A DNA stretch of 29,734 bases from Priapulus caudatus (GCF_000485595.1 NW_014577088.1:967965-997698); one strand, 5' to 3'; positions 1 to 12,635 are shown, counted from the first letter of the stretch. Notes: generated from the sequence alone by a model not told the origin. Numbers and translations: made by a program.

Positions 1-100
1 GAGAGAGAGAGAGGGAGAGAGGGAGAGAGAGAAGCCATGCCCCGGAACTCTACACACTCCCTTATTACCTTATTTATTACGTCGCAAACTCGTTTAGCTA
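1..100. repeat. GA microsatellite plus conserved flank block
   Basis: A GA-rich tract (1-34) is followed by a block (about 35-100) that reads GCCATGCCCCGGAACTCTAC and then CTTATTACGTCGCAAACTCG. The same GA-plus-block arrangement recurs at about 2632-2768, 3709-3840 and 12551-12635, so it is part of a local repeat and not a chance microsatellite. There is no coding potential. Confidence 0.85.
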
Positions 101-121
101 TATAGATAGGTAAATAGATAA

Positions 122-178
<57 letters not shown>
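101..178. repeat. GATA tetranucleotide microsatellite
   Basis: A nearly pure (GATA)n run, with TAAATAGATA variants at its left end. Read on the minus strand it gives a meaningless Leu-Ser-Ile-Tyr repeat peptide. It is the first of four GATA blocks, each following the same GA block. Confidence 0.93.
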
Positions 179-715
179 GAGGGGCAAAGAATATAAAACC
201 TGAAAATTGAGGAACGCCAGACAATCAGCGGTACAGCCGGCGTGATCAAAGCACAGCCCATAGTATCGCCGTCTACACATCAGCTAGAGAGCTATTACAG
301 ACTTACAGCGAGATATATTTCATGAATCGTAAAGGTTCTATTGACCACAGGGTCGAAGATACTGATCCAGCAGTGGCTCGTGCACAGCGATAGCTAATAA
401 CCTATTATTCGCGCGCATGATTCAGAATCATACATATGTAATCACCGATTGAATTATATAACCAAATTTAGTGCAAAGCTGAAATGTGATGCGTGAGCCT
501 AGATGCCACGACAACCCGCCTGCGTGTAGCCAGATGCAGCATCACCTATCAATATTCATAGATGAATCGTCACTTGAGGAATAGTAATGAGAAGACGTAC
601 ATGCGAAATTAGTAGGACGCCTCGCACGCGCTGTCGCACGAAGGGAGCGGTGAGAGGCGACGATTACGCTCGCGTGGCTGCTGCTGGCACGCGACGTTAT
701 CGCGCTGCTATGGGG
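179..715. other. Gene-free unique stretch
   Basis: After the GATA run the sequence departs from the other copies of the block. I see no gene, RNA or repeat I can support. GC content rises from about 610 onward. Confidence 0.6.
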
Positions 716-869
716 GCGATGGGCTAACGCTCCATTAAGAGTGTTCCCAACTTTGATATCATTAATTATTAATGATTAATGATTGATAATCCTAACCTTA
801 ACCCTAACCCTAACCATTAATGATATTAAAGTTGGGAACACTCCTAATGGAGTATCACCCTGGCGATGG
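716..869. mobile_element. Hairpin element with a telomere-repeat loop
   Basis: Arms 730-766 and 816-852 are inverted repeats matching at 35 of 37 positions. The loop (767-815) holds CCTAACCTTAACCCTAACCC-type telomeric units. A 7-bp direct repeat GCGATGG lies at 716-722 and 863-869. If that is a target-site duplication, the element is 723-862 (140 bp), and its right end, read inward, is CAGGGTGATACTCC. The left end (GCTAACGCTCC) pairs poorly with it outside the 37-bp arms. The hairpin is certain; the mobile-element reading is inference. Confidence 0.55.
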
Positions 870-1738
870 CTCGCATCTCAGCTGTCGTGTCACACGCACG
901 ACACGTGCTGGCTGCTGCACGCTGACGCGTGCCCCGCGACAGAATCCACGCGGAAGCCATTCGCACTAACGCCGAGCGTACGCCCCCCCCCCGATATCGG
1001 GCGGGGATCGTGTTGCTCGGCAACAACGTACAGAGACAACAATCTTACGCAGTCTCCGCGCAGACGAGCGAGAGCACCTGAGGCTTAATCACCACGCGGA
1101 GATGAGCGCCCGCGCGTTTGACGACGCAGCCCATACAATTGCCTATACAGCCTCAGACGATGCACATGCCGAGCTAGCGCACGCGCTCGTAACTGCGCAG
1201 CCCCGCGCGACGCCCCACAACGCAAGCAGTGTGCTTTAAATAAAGACTAAAAAATCTCTCAATTTTCACGGGAATAAAAATGATCCGGGCAAGTAAATGA
1301 AAGCGCGAACGCGGTAGCGGGAGAACGAAACACGCTAATAGCCATCAGCTCGGCAGCTAATGCGTCAGCCTCTCTCAGCATCGGGGACGGCAGCCTCGGT
1401 GCCACGCTGCCATGACAACGACCGCGCACGACGACCACACTGGCGTGACGCGACACGCAACAACTCTAAATGTAAATTTCTGCGCTGCATCTGTCCAGTC
1501 GAGTCTCCGCCCTTTGGCCGTCGCTAGTGATCCTCGAGGGAGGCAGAATTCTTGTGTTGAATATGCAGTCATCAATGGCTTCTCACTGACGCAGGGTTTA
1601 GCGCAGATGCTGACATTATACACATGCGCACGACCGGAGCAACGGGATCGCATTAAAGTTGCAAGTGAATTTATTCGTCACGCAGTATGGACGCGGTATT
1701 ATACTGCGTCGTCTCTTTTCGCCTTCAACATCAAAAGG
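870..1738. other. Gene-free, locally GC-rich stretch
   Basis: Open frames exist here: about 100 codons ending near 1088, and one of 164 codons spanning 1412-1906. Their peptides resemble no family I know, and the longest runs straight through the GT/GC tract at 1739-1808. I treat them as chance openings in GC-rich DNA. No RNA gene or repeat is supported. Confidence 0.55.
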
Positions 1739-1808
1739 TTGGTGTGTGTGCGCGTGCGTGCGTGCGTGCGTGCGCGTGCGTGTGCGTGCGTGTGTGTGCG
1801 TGTGTTTG
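1739..1808. repeat. Alternating GT/GC tract
   Basis: Alternating purine-pyrimidine DNA (GTGTGTGTGCGCGTGCGTGC and similar). By known physical behaviour this type of tract can adopt Z-DNA. The same class of tract occurs at about 5745-5815 and 6373-6430 (copy A), and at about 14340-14396 and 14890-14960 (copy B). Confidence 0.85.
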
Positions 1809-2072
1809 TTAGGGGGTCATGGCCCCTAGATCGATTGAGACCACCAAAGCCAATACATGTATTTATTTATGAACATCCTCTGCGACAAAATAATTTATCA
1901 TGCTAGCCCACAACAACCCGTCTGTATCAATTCCAGTTTACAAATAATAACCCGGTAAACATCGCCTATACAGCAAGCTGGTATATACACATTCACAAAT
2001 CTTTCATTCATCTACTAGCTAATTAATATTGTTTACGTAAACACGGTCGAAAGCAATTGCGTCTAACAACGC
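1809..2072. other. Unassigned stretch before the tandem block
   Basis: I see no gene or repeat here. It may already belong to the lower-quality sequence that continues to 12525, but no second copy was found in this window to test that. Confidence 0.4.
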
Positions 2073-2620
2073 ATTATGAACCACACATATGAACTTGGCG
2101 ACTGGTCTACTTTAACACATGTCACGTGTATTTCACACCATATATATCATCCATGATAATCTACATGTAGCACTCAGACCAAGCGCGTCTGCAACAACCT
2201 GGTCAGTTAGATGAATATACGTAATAACACCACAGTATAGAATGAGTTACAGAATAGAGATGATACAGTCTTCACATATCTTAATGTTTCAGTTTATTAC
2301 CCTTGCTTAACTGCTGTTGGCGGCTATTAGCAAGCGGCTACCCTCAGTGGGCCAGGAACGACCAAGCACATCGTAATAAACCGCTAGTTTACACGTCACA
2401 TCATCCAATAGTATAATAGTCAGTCTGTCAGGGTACTCAGACATACCTTTCTTCATGAGCACTTCCTCAACGACATCAAAACACGCATTGAACTAAGGAA
2501 AGGTGTATGAATAGGGGGATCATTAGGCGAGAACCGGTGGAAGCCGTGACTCTCTTCTGATTAACCAACAAGTAGCCTTCTATAAGTACACACGCGCGAA
2601 CCACATGATACGACTACAAA

Positions 2621-2621
2621 G

Positions 2622-2715
<94 letters not shown>
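2621..2715. repeat. CA/GA compound microsatellite
   Basis: A short (CA)n run leads into about 80 bp of uninterrupted (GA)n, ending at GAAGCCATGCCCCGG. Confidence 0.95.
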
Positions 2716-2716
<1 letters not shown>

Positions 2717-2768
2717 CCATGCCCCGGAACTCTACACACTCCCTTATTACGTCGCAAACCTCGTTAGC

Positions 2769-2812
2769 TATAATAGATTAGATACAAATAGATAGATAAA
2801 ACATTAGATAGA

Positions 2813-2850
<38 letters not shown>
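2769..2850. repeat. GATA microsatellite, imperfect
   Basis: (GATA)n with interruptions such as GATAAAACATTAGATAGAAT. It lies inside tandem unit 1, after the GA block. Confidence 0.88.
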
Positions 2851-2851
<1 letters not shown>

Positions 2852-3082
2852 TATGAGAATATAGATGGTCGATAGATAGATCGATGGAAAGAGAGCGAGA
2901 GAGAGAGAGGGGGAGAGAGAGCGCGAGAGAAAGTCGGCAGAATAAGGAAAACGAGAAGCCGGAATTCTGAACACACTCCTTATTACGTCGCAAACGTTGT
3001 TTAGCTACGGGCAACGTCGCCTCGTAAGTAACCCAAGCGGCATTGCACGCAGACAGCGATACTGATACGCGCTAACGACACC

Positions 3083-4270
3083 ATTACGCAACCCCACACA
3101 TATGAACCTGCGCGACTGGTCTACTCTTAAACACATGATCAGCGGTGTTATTTTCACAGGCCATATATCATCCATGAATAATCTGGCATGTAGCGCTCCA
3201 GCACCAAGCGCGTCTGCAACAACCTGAATGTAATCATACCTATACGTAAATAACACCACCAGTATAGAGAATGAGTACAGAGATAGAGATGATTACAGTA
3301 CTGCAATATCGCTAATGTTTCAGTTTATTACCACTTGCCATACGCTAACTGGCTGTTGACCGCTAATTAGACAAGCGCTACCCTCAGTGGCCGGAATGAC
3401 CAAAGCAACATCGAGTACATAAACCGGCTAGTTTAACACGTCACCATCACAACCTCGTATCCAATAGTATAATATCAGTGCTGTCCTGGGTATCACACAT
3501 GCCTTTCTCATAGAGCACTGTCCCTCAACGACATCAATAACACGCATTGAACTACAGGTAAAGGTTGTATGAATGGGGGATGCATTAGGCAAGAACGTCG
3601 GTGGAAAGCCGTACTCTCTTCTGATTAACCAACAAGTAGGCCTTCTATAGTTCACAACGCGCGAACCTACACGCATACGATTACAAAAGACACACACACA
3701 CAGAGATAAGAGAGAGAGAGAGAGACCGCGCCGCACGCACCAGAGAGAGAGAGAAAAAGAGAGAGAGAGCGAGAAGCCAATGCCCCGCGAACTACCTAAC
3801 CACACCCCCTTAATTTACGTCGCAAACTCAGTTAGCTTATATAGATAGATAGATAATGGATATATACGATATAGATAATAGATAGAACTAAGAATACGAT
3901 CAACCGATAGATAGATAGCATAGATAGATAGTGAATAATCTAAGAAAAAGATAGATCAAGATAGAATAGATAGAATAGATATTTATAGATTATATAGCAT
4001 ATATAACAGTAGACGTTATACTAGCTGCGTCGCAGCATAAGAAAGATCGAACATGGAAAGAGAGAGAGTGAGGGGAGAAGAGAGCGGGGGCAGAGAGCGA
4101 GAGAGAGTCAGCGAGCAGAAGTCTGGCAGGTAACTAAGGAAAACGAGAAGCCCATGTCACAACGGAATTCTAGCACTCTTTATTAACGAATCCAGCAAAC
4201 CTCGTTTAGCTTACCGGGGACATGCATCCACGAGTAAAAGCGAGAGCAAAACTGCACACGCCACGCACAG
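3083..4270. repeat. Tandem repeat unit 2
   Basis: This repeats unit 1 in order: CCCCACACATATGAACCTG, GACTGGTCTACT, AAGCGCGTCTGCAACAACCT, the CA/GA tract (about 3690-3775), a degraded GATA tract (about 3840-3990), GA-rich DNA (about 4050-4120) and the TTTAGCTTAC motif. It is longer than unit 1 because of many small insertions, notably in the GATA tract. From about 3690 on it also matches copy B at 12551. Confidence 0.75.
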
Positions 4271-5093
4271 GATAACTAGATTCCAGCCCTAACCAGTTAC
4301 TTAGACTAGCTCATCTAGTCCGAACACAGAGGGAATAATTTGCGTCAGCACTATGTGGGTTTAGCGCACCTTGCTCAAACGCGCTCTATTATATTATAAT
4401 CCCGTCTCGGTTGTCAAGGAACACACTAGTATATCCAGGAGTATTAATGTAGAGACGCGGCATGAGACCATACAGCGTCCACGTTGTCGCGTTTATGCGC
4501 CAAAATCGCAAAGCCATAGGTATACCCCTACATCAGGAGTAGATATAGATTACATGTCAATAACTCCTACTCTATTACACTACTCCCTGAGATAACAATC
4601 AAGAGCCTAATAAATCCTGGCAATAATCAGTCTGCGCTCTAAGGCATACTACCCATAAAATTATTCTAGGACTCGGCGAGCAAAAGTAGAATAAGTGTTG
4701 TCGTGAAATAGCACTATTGACTCCGCGTTTTTCCGTTGTACACTCTAGTATATTAGCTCTGATAACATGTATACGGTCTGCGCGCAATACGAACATGCTC
4801 TTAAAATAAGATTGTTTATTCACCCGCTATAAGGCTCATCGCAAGATACCTTCTCTGGTAATAATCGTAACACGCATGATTTCGAAGTCTATATAAGACA
4901 GGATAATTTAGGTGCAGTGAAAAGGCAGAAAAGACAACCATTCGCAATTAACTAGCTGATACGATGATAGAATCGAGCTTTCAGGAAAGAAGCGAACAGT
5001 AAATTATTCTGGTATAGTGAATGGTCCCGATAACCAACTATTAATACTCAACCAGCACAGTGCTTTTGGGGGGCAGGCCATAAGTAGACCGAA

Positions 5094-5170
5094 GGTTAGG
5101 GTAAGGGTTAGGGTTACCGGCGTCTACGGGTTAAAAGGTATAGCGGTAATAAGCCGGTTAGGGGTTAAGG
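5094..5170. repeat. Degraded interstitial telomere repeat, copy A
   Basis: GGTTAGGGTAAGGGTTAGGG followed by broken TTAGGG units and then CATATATATGGTTTATAGTG. This is the counterpart of 13707-13786 but holds far fewer clean units. Confidence 0.8.
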
Positions 5171-8100
5171 AGCATATATATGGTTTATAGTGCGACACAT
5201 CAGATGATTTATAGTGGCATGCGGTGGATGCTGCGGCAATATTCACCGTTCGACTAATACGGCTATCAGTGATGTCCGGATGCGGTACGTAGCCTGGTAG
5301 GCCTAGAGCCGACCCGATTAATGGACTGTAACCACTGAATTGCGGTATGGTCGAATAAACCTATCGTCCTTATCGGGCCTGTCGTCTATCGCACCTTCGG
5401 CTATAGGGCGTGTAACCGTGTACCACTGCTTGTTATTACGCTACACCCATTGTCGCAGCATATTAGGTAATAATCCACTAATCACTCAGTGTTGTCGAAT
5501 CCCCTAGCAGTGTACACCTGCTCACATTCCGAGCTCGCTATTGCATTCGACTTCAGTACGCGGTCAATCGGCCTAGGGAGCTTTTAATTGCCGACACATC
5601 AATTTGACGCAATGGGCTAGCTAAAATATCTTAGAATTTGGCGCGCGCAGCAGCCATTCGCATTGCTGAGGCAACGCAAGAGGTCGGATGTGCATTGATT
5701 GGCATCTGTGCATGCTGGCGCGCGCCTTCAGAGCGAGCGTGGAGTACGCGTGTCTGTCTGTATGTGTGTGTGCGTGCGTGGGCGTGCTTGCGTACTGTGC
5801 GTGCGTGCGGGTGTCATTAACCACTCGTACCAATTCCTTTTCGACACGAGCAAAGTTCACCAACATAAGGTGCTGGTGATTTGGTGTAGTGGCACAGCAA
5901 GCTTACCACTATCACAGCTTCCGTGTTCTTGTGATACCAGCACGCACGTAAACACATAACTAAAAGTTTCCTCCGAGACTGCAACCCACCTCCTAAGTAA
6001 AAATTTGGACCATATCAATGAATCTGTTATGAAACAGAAAGACAAATTAATTTCGCGAGTTATGCGCTCCTTATCGAGTAACGCGTGAGCCAAGGAAACA
6101 AAATAAAAGTAATTATTATCTAGTAATGAGCTAGGTGCTCCCATACAAACTATTCATGGTACCTCTCCTCGCGGGCACAGCACGAACAGCGTGCACTAAT
6201 CAGGTGCTGCGGTACTCCTTTCTCCGATAATTCTCACATACCGCAATTCTCGGCATCCAGTCCCAGCGGATCAACGCTTCCTGAATTTGCCCCGAGACCT
6301 AACCCATTTTCCTCTCCAACGTGTTATTAATGCATTATAACTTATTCCTATACTTCAGAGGGCGCCACGCGCGTGGCGCGTGCGTGTGCGTGTGTGTACT
6401 GCGCGCTCGTGTCTGTGCTTGCGTGTTTAACATGGCTTGTTGTGAAAATACTGCAGTTGTACCAACCTATCAACGTCTTCTACAATAAAATACAAATCAA
6501 TATTCATTCCCGACAATCAACCGCGTCCCTCGCTGAGCTGGTGCACCCGTCAAACATCTACGCCCCTGTTTGCTCTCTATTATGAAGCACCGGGGAACGT
6601 CGAGGTGGGCGAACATATCCGAGTGCTATTCTAACCACTTCTTTACGGTATTAAACATGGAGAGGATAGTAGGCCCACTAACCAATCTCATCGTATACAA
6701 ACAACGATGGATTTATTAATAATTTTCACTGGCCGTACTACTCCAAACTATTCTTCTCCCAATTTTCATGCCACAATACTTACCACATCAACTCAGCTTG
6801 CGAAATAAAGCAAGTGGTCTACAAGATAAGGCCTAAAAATCGTTTTTAGGGAAATACTCGCAGTGTACATGCCTTTATGAATTCAACACGCAAATTAGGC
6901 AACGATAAAAATTTATTAGTTGACGTTCTTGTTGCCGCTACAGTGACGCGCCGAACTGCCTTTTCCCTGCCCGAATCCCAAATAACAACTGTCGCCTGAC
7001 AAACGCGACTGTTACATATTTGAGCAGGCCTGCTCAATGCCGTAGACCGAGCCTTCTAACTCTCCTCTGGGTTCGTTTTTATGTAATGAGAACAACACGA
7101 TTAGGGACGAAGGGCAATTAAATATAGGAATGTCAATACACCTTAATATCTCAGAATAGTCATTGACCTGCGCACACAAGTAAGATGCTTAGGTAGATCT
7201 AGCTAATGAGGTCTAATAAACACCATAGAGAATTCCCACGCTTGCTCTTACTTGGCGGAGTGTCACATTCCTTCTACCTAGAATAAAATTATTGATCGCA
7301 TTATTATTTTTAACGCGCAATCCGCCAAAAATTATTCGAGCTGGTTGCTGTAGCAACAACCAGCAATTCATCCGGTGGGACCTGGCGAGAATAACCTGAG
7401 TATATATGTATTATCGAATCAAGCTACTAGTGAATATATCGCGTGGGACCAACATTATTACACACTACGAGCCTGAATATACTCCCTCAACTCCTTTCGT
7501 GATACCGGTCGTACTGATATTAAGCGCTAACCTTCGCAATACACAAAAGCGTATTTAATAACAGGGTCTGGATATATCTATCCATATATACTATACACCC
7601 ATACCCTCGCCACAAACCTGTGGATGCTAATGATTGGTAATAAATAAATTATCACACAGCCTGTAGCCTCAAAATTATTGGGTTTGATTCCAATCTTTGA
7701 AGTGTTCACGATTTTAGCTGTGGTAACCCATTTTGCACAAACATACGTTCAAGTCCTCATAACTACGATCCAGGAGTTTCTAGTAGGCAAGATGTTCATT
7801 CGTAAGCATAAAGTAACATGTGAACTAACAGACTAGTTATTTACGAAGTGCTTATCTCATCCGGAGTGATTAGCAAACTACACCAATTCATAAACGAGAA
7901 GGGGTTGTGACAGATGTTTAATGTTGGAAATTGTGTGGGAGGCTCAACATTTCATCTGCATCTGGCCTAGTACTTGTAAGTCGAATAAAATATCAACTCA
8001 CGAGCATGAGCCTGCACGCTCTCCTCTAACCTCCATTACATCAACGGTGTCATCTGCCTTCTTGTGTGCGCCCGTCACCAGTTTGACATCCTCATAAGCC

Positions 8101-11100
8101 CTGTCGATGGATTTTGTTCTGTTTCCAATGGTTAATTTGTTTGTTGCCACTAGCAACGAACCGTCCCCAATTCTTCTCAGTCACTCTGGTTCTGGCTAAC
8201 CCAACGACGAGCAGAACCACTTTCCTCTTATGACCTAATGTATGACAAACTACATCTGTTCGCAGCGTCTAACCGATCATGTCGCACATCACGACCTACA
8301 ATCGGCGTTACACAACAAGAGCCGCAAATTCGTTATTCATGTTGATTGTTTATGAGTTTATGTTTAATTATGAGTTTATTATGTTGCTGGCTACTCAGCG
8401 TACACGACGTACCTGTACTGACGAAACTGGCATGGGTCTCACACTAGAGAACCGCACGCGCAGTTTTGTTTTTACTTCCGAATAGAGCGGCTTCGAAGTA
8501 AGGTTTGGATTGTACATGCCTTGAAACTGTAACTTCAACACAAACGGAAACGTAAATTGTTATAGCTTCGGTACAGAGGGATGCATTTTTGCGCATCTAG
8601 AGTCCGTAGCAACCTATGAAAGCGCGTAGGCAACCCTACGTTTATTGAAAGCGTGAAGCAGACTCGTTTAGGCTCTCATATAGAGAGGTCAAGCGCGACA
8701 GTTAAACCATTTAACCCTGCATAACCGACTAAGCAGAACTTCCACCGTTTTAATGTATTACAACAAATATTTGCATATATGAATGTTATCGAGACCCATG
8801 CGCCATAAAATCGTCGTTCAAACATTCTTAACTTATCAGACTGAGCACCCAAATTTCATGTTGTAATACAGATAATATACATATGGATGCAATTTTTGAC
8901 ATTTTTGCATATATTTGGAATACGCACCAACCAACATGCAACACCCTTCAAAGATGTTGCTATCGTCGAATCTCCAGCATTGCAAACTCACAATGAGTCA
9001 ATAGGGATGTACCGATAGCTACCACACCACCCCCCCCGCCACATCAAGTGAAACGTACAATTATATCATAACTTTCAAAAAAACCAAGTCGGCAACATTT
9101 ATGAACAAATAATGCCTTAGCCTTTGAGATTCCAGGCCAAGCGAAACTTTGATACCAGACAATCATCTCTTTTCCATAAATGTCGGCGCTTTTAACATAC
9201 ACACTATAGACACCGAGCAAACACGCAATACACACAATGCACGCACGTCAAACGCAGCATACCCCGACACACCGCAGAGCGTCCAGTGATTGCACCGTAA
9301 CATTGGTAGCACAGGCTTTGCCACTGTCATTCCCTAAACTCTGCACCTAGCCAACGCAATACGACAACACCTACGCGCAATCGGACTAAGCGCGACACCA
9401 TACTTGTGGTGAATTTGCCGCCCTTTCCATTCTCCCAATTATTGGCCGGACCGTGGTTTGTAGATGACAAAGTAGGCAATAACCCCGGTTTGAGATCCAG
9501 TTTGTCCCTATGACAACTTTGACTATTCCTATATGTACTCTACACAACTATAGCAGGATGTAGCACAAAACAAAAAAGCAACGTGAAAGGCGAAAACGCG
9601 AAAAACTGCAAGCATCACTAGCGAAGCCTTAGACGCCATCCCAACGGAGCTACTTTCCAACATAATATCACTAAACATGACAAGTAAAAGCTCGCTCAAA
9701 ATTTCTCCACTTCTTAAAATGATTACTCTTCAAAAATCACGCTACCAAAAGAGCTCAATATGAAAACAAATAAATTAGCGAGAAATATAGTCTCACAAAC
9801 AACCTCAACACACGCTTTGATAATGTATATATTACTGATTGAGGCACCATCTTAAAAAAACACGAGATTTATCTGCTGTTTATATAATACGAACCGAATT
9901 TCGTACATGCTTTACAATACTGCAGCAAACAATAATAGCGTTACAATGAGATAACAGTTTGATATAAACACACACAAACACAATAATTGTATTATCAGAG
10001 CACATGATAGAATGGCAAATCAAATGTTATGGCACATCCCTAGCAGCAATCACCAGACACCAATTCACGTCACCGTCAGATCTCACATTAAACACTCCAT
10101 AGACATCCAAACCTTAAAACATGTCACAATGTCTGTTCACTTTTTATGGTTAAAATCATAGCCTAGCATTCCTACTTTCTAATTTTAAACTATAGACTTG
10201 TAAGAACATAACACTCGTCAGACTTCATACATACGGCCCATAGCAAGCAATTTAATTGTCAGGAATCATAGAAAATCCAAATCGTCCAGGTTGTATGGGT
10301 ATGATATTTAACCGCTAGATGACAAACACATCTGGTACTCAAAGGTAAGCGCAATCTTGACGATAACATCACAAAGCACAATAACCGTATTTAAAACTAA
10401 GGGCGACTACTTACATTTAATGTAAAAAAATGGTTAACAATTTTGTTTTAGCAAATAACGGATCACAACCATAGAAAATTCGTCTGACGCTATAAGTCAA
10501 ATTTAACCGAGTCACAATCTTGTCTAACAACAGTGACGAGGAGATTTCGTCAGGTATTCAACAGAAAACCCAAAAAGCCTCGTATCATCTGCACGAGCTA
10601 TTCCCATCAAGACGCCACCCGCAGCAGCAACACCAAATTCGCCGACTCCACACGCGTCGCTATATATGTTCTTACACGAACGAGGTGCTGTAGACACAAT
10701 AATCAGTAAAGTAACCCGATACAGTCACTGATGCCTTAGGAGCAAGTTGAGTGTTTCCACGTTGAGTTGAGACCTCACTGAGACACAAAACCTCCACCGC
10801 CCACCCGAACATGTTATAGAATAATCATCGGCAGTTACTACGTAGACTATAAGATATGGATCACAAGATGACAACGAACTACCCAACATATCTCGACACA
10901 GATTACCTCTTTATCGACGAGTCGCCCCTCCACCAGGACAAACCACACACCAAACACACCAGCACTATAATCTACAAGGATGCCCTGAATCAGCGGGGTG
11001 GCAAAAACACTCAAGCGAAGGCGATGCAATAACAATGGGCTAGTTCAAAATGTTTATACACGAAATACATATCGGTGCAAGTTTATGTTAGATTCTGACC

Positions 11101-11559
11101 AACACCATAACTAGAACCCGTAGTATATCAGGCAGCGAAAGGCTAGTATCCAGTCTCTCTCGTATTTACTATAATTTAGGCACACCACACCACGCCGCTA
11201 TACCTGGAACTCCGCTCTCATGCGCGTCCAGAATATAGCTAACGCTGATTCCATCCATATTTGGCATAAATATTCTTCAGTCCAAACCATGGCAGTCATG
11301 CAAAAATAAAGTTGCGAGAGTTTTGCCCTTACTACACCCCGCCAAAGAGACGAAACATGTCAGAATTTTCGAGATCTCATCCATTCAAATACCACGTTTC
11401 GCGTTCTAGAAAGACATCTGAAGCTGTTTTCTTCACGCCACTCCTCTAACGATGGCTTAGAAAAAAGCAAATGGCGCCAACATGTATTGCTGATTCTTAC
11501 ACCGGATGATTGCTAGTTCCGGCCTTTTTTTTTTTTTTTCGCACGCGGTGTCTTGCAAT

Positions 11560-11966
11560 CTCAGGACCATCTGAGCAACGGACGTCAGTAAAATAATATG
11601 ACAACGCACCATTCACAAAATAGAATACGACCAGTAGCCCCTATACCTCTCAATACAGTTCCAGCTGTTGTGTCAGTGGTATATCAACTTTCACCTTCAT
11701 AAAAAACTAACGCCGACGCTCCACCGCACTCACGCCGCTGGGAAACGTGCTGTGTCGCACTTATAATATATAAATATAATAAAATTTAGCAAAAGATCAT
11801 AAAGAGATAAGATATATATATTTACAAAGATATAAAGTTGATATACAGTGACACAACAGTGGAGACTGTTAATTGAGAGACAGGTACGGCTATCGGTAGT
11901 ATTTGTGAATGTGCGCCTCATATTATTTTCCAGTTTGTTACTGACAAACTGTCCCAAGATGCCTTG
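11560..11966. mobile_element. Copy A counterpart of the 375-bp TIR element
   Basis: Contains the same inverted arms as 19141-19515 with scattered insertions: TCTCAATACAGTTCC and ATATCAACTTT on the left, AAGTTGATATACAGTGACAC on the right. The right flank reads GTTTGCAT at 11967-11974; the left flank reads TCTTGCAAT at 11551-11559, a damaged version of the same word. The element was therefore present before the two copies separated, or the copies are one locus. Confidence 0.7.
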
Positions 11967-12525
11967 GTTTGCATAGGGTTCATTTACAACAACTCTAATT
12001 CTCCTCGAGTTGGACACACATAAGATACGGGTGAAACCACTCAAAGGCAATACGCGACTTTTCTAGACACCCAACGTGTCTATGCTAACTCAGAAAGAGA
12101 AAACCGCGCAAGCAACGTGCAGAATCAAATGACAAAACCACGTAATACTTCATTCTCTTACACGGGATGATGAGCCTCAGCGATCTCCCTCTCTGCGCCG
12201 AGTTCCTACCCAGACTCTTATAACACAACTAGTCTTAAACTCAACGCCCTCAGCCACGCGAAATTCTACAATTGTTCAATACTTCAATTATAGATCAGTT
12301 TATTTACAGTATGTTTCTAACAACTAGACCGTCTAACAATACCACACGAGCTATGACTGATACAACATGAACCGGTAGCGCCACGCGCCACCGTACAACG
12401 CCCACACGACGTCGCGAGCAAAGCGAGAGCAATAGACGATGTCTACCCAAACCCCAGCCTCCTAAATTCGAAACGCCCGGCCCCATGCAAATCCTCACCC
12501 ACCTACTCTTATTCATCATTGCACT

Positions 12526-12550
12526 NNNNNNNNNNNNNNNNNNNNNNNNN
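12526..12550. other. Assembly gap of exactly 25 N
   Basis: Twenty-five N separate the end of copy A from the start of copy B. The left side ends inside sequence equivalent to about 19895; the right side restarts at the GA block equivalent to about 3709. A fixed 25-N gap is an arbitrary assembler value, not a measured distance. Confidence 0.97.
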
Positions 12551-12579
12551 GAGAGAGAGAGAGAGAGAGAGAGAGAGAA
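12551..12579. repeat. GA microsatellite after the gap
   Basis: Pure (GA)n directly abutting the N run, then AAGCCATGCCCCGGAACTC. Its true length is unknown because the gap cuts it. Confidence 0.93.
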
Positions 12580-12635
12580 GCCATGCCCCGGAACTCTACA
12601 CACTCCCTTATTACGTCGCAAACTCGTTTAGCTAT

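Larger units (their letters stand above)
2073..3082. repeat. Tandem repeat unit 1 (about 1.01 kb)
   Basis: The unit begins near ATTATGAACCACACATATGA and runs through CCACACATATGAAC, GACTGGTCTACT and AAGCGCGTCTGCAACAACCT. It then contains the CA/GA microsatellite (about 2621-2715), the GATA block (about 2769-2850), a second GA-rich block (about 2880-2932) and the TACGTCGCAAAC/TTTAGCTACGGGCA motif. The same order restarts near 3083, so the period is about 1010 bp. Small indels between units are frequent. Confidence 0.8.
3690..12525. repeat. Copy A of a long direct duplication (noisy)
   Basis: Matches copy B (12551-19895) in order over its whole length. Anchors: GCC(A)ATGCCCC 3776 with 12580; GGTTAGGGTAAGGG 5094 with 13707; CAAAGATGTTGC 8949 with 17100; TTCTAGACAC 12061 with 19597; CCCATGCAA 12482 with 19872. 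Between the outer anchors copy A is 8706 bp and copy B is 7292 bp. The extra length is spread as one- to few-base insertions, and short words stay intact between them. Copy A also carries a 15-T run (11525-11539) where copy B has TTT. I found no gene in it; its open frames are short and lie in low-complexity or indel-ridden sequence. It probably represents an unpolished read, possibly of the other haplotype. Confidence 0.85.

Noticed and set aside
98-280. Open frame through the GATA run
   Set aside because: Pure microsatellite translation (Leu-Ser-Ile-Tyr repetition).
1412-1906. 164-codon plus-strand open frame, the longest in the window
   Set aside because: Its C-terminal part translates the GT/GC tract (Val-Cys-Ala-Arg repetition) and the N-terminal part has no recognisable motif; there is no support for a gene.
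2764-3014. Two overlapping minus-strand frames rich in Leu and Ser
   Set aside because: They translate GA and GATA microsatellites.
12304-12621. 105-codon minus-strand frame crossing the gap
   Set aside because: It runs through 25 N and a GA microsatellite at a false or uncertain junction, so the peptide has no meaning.
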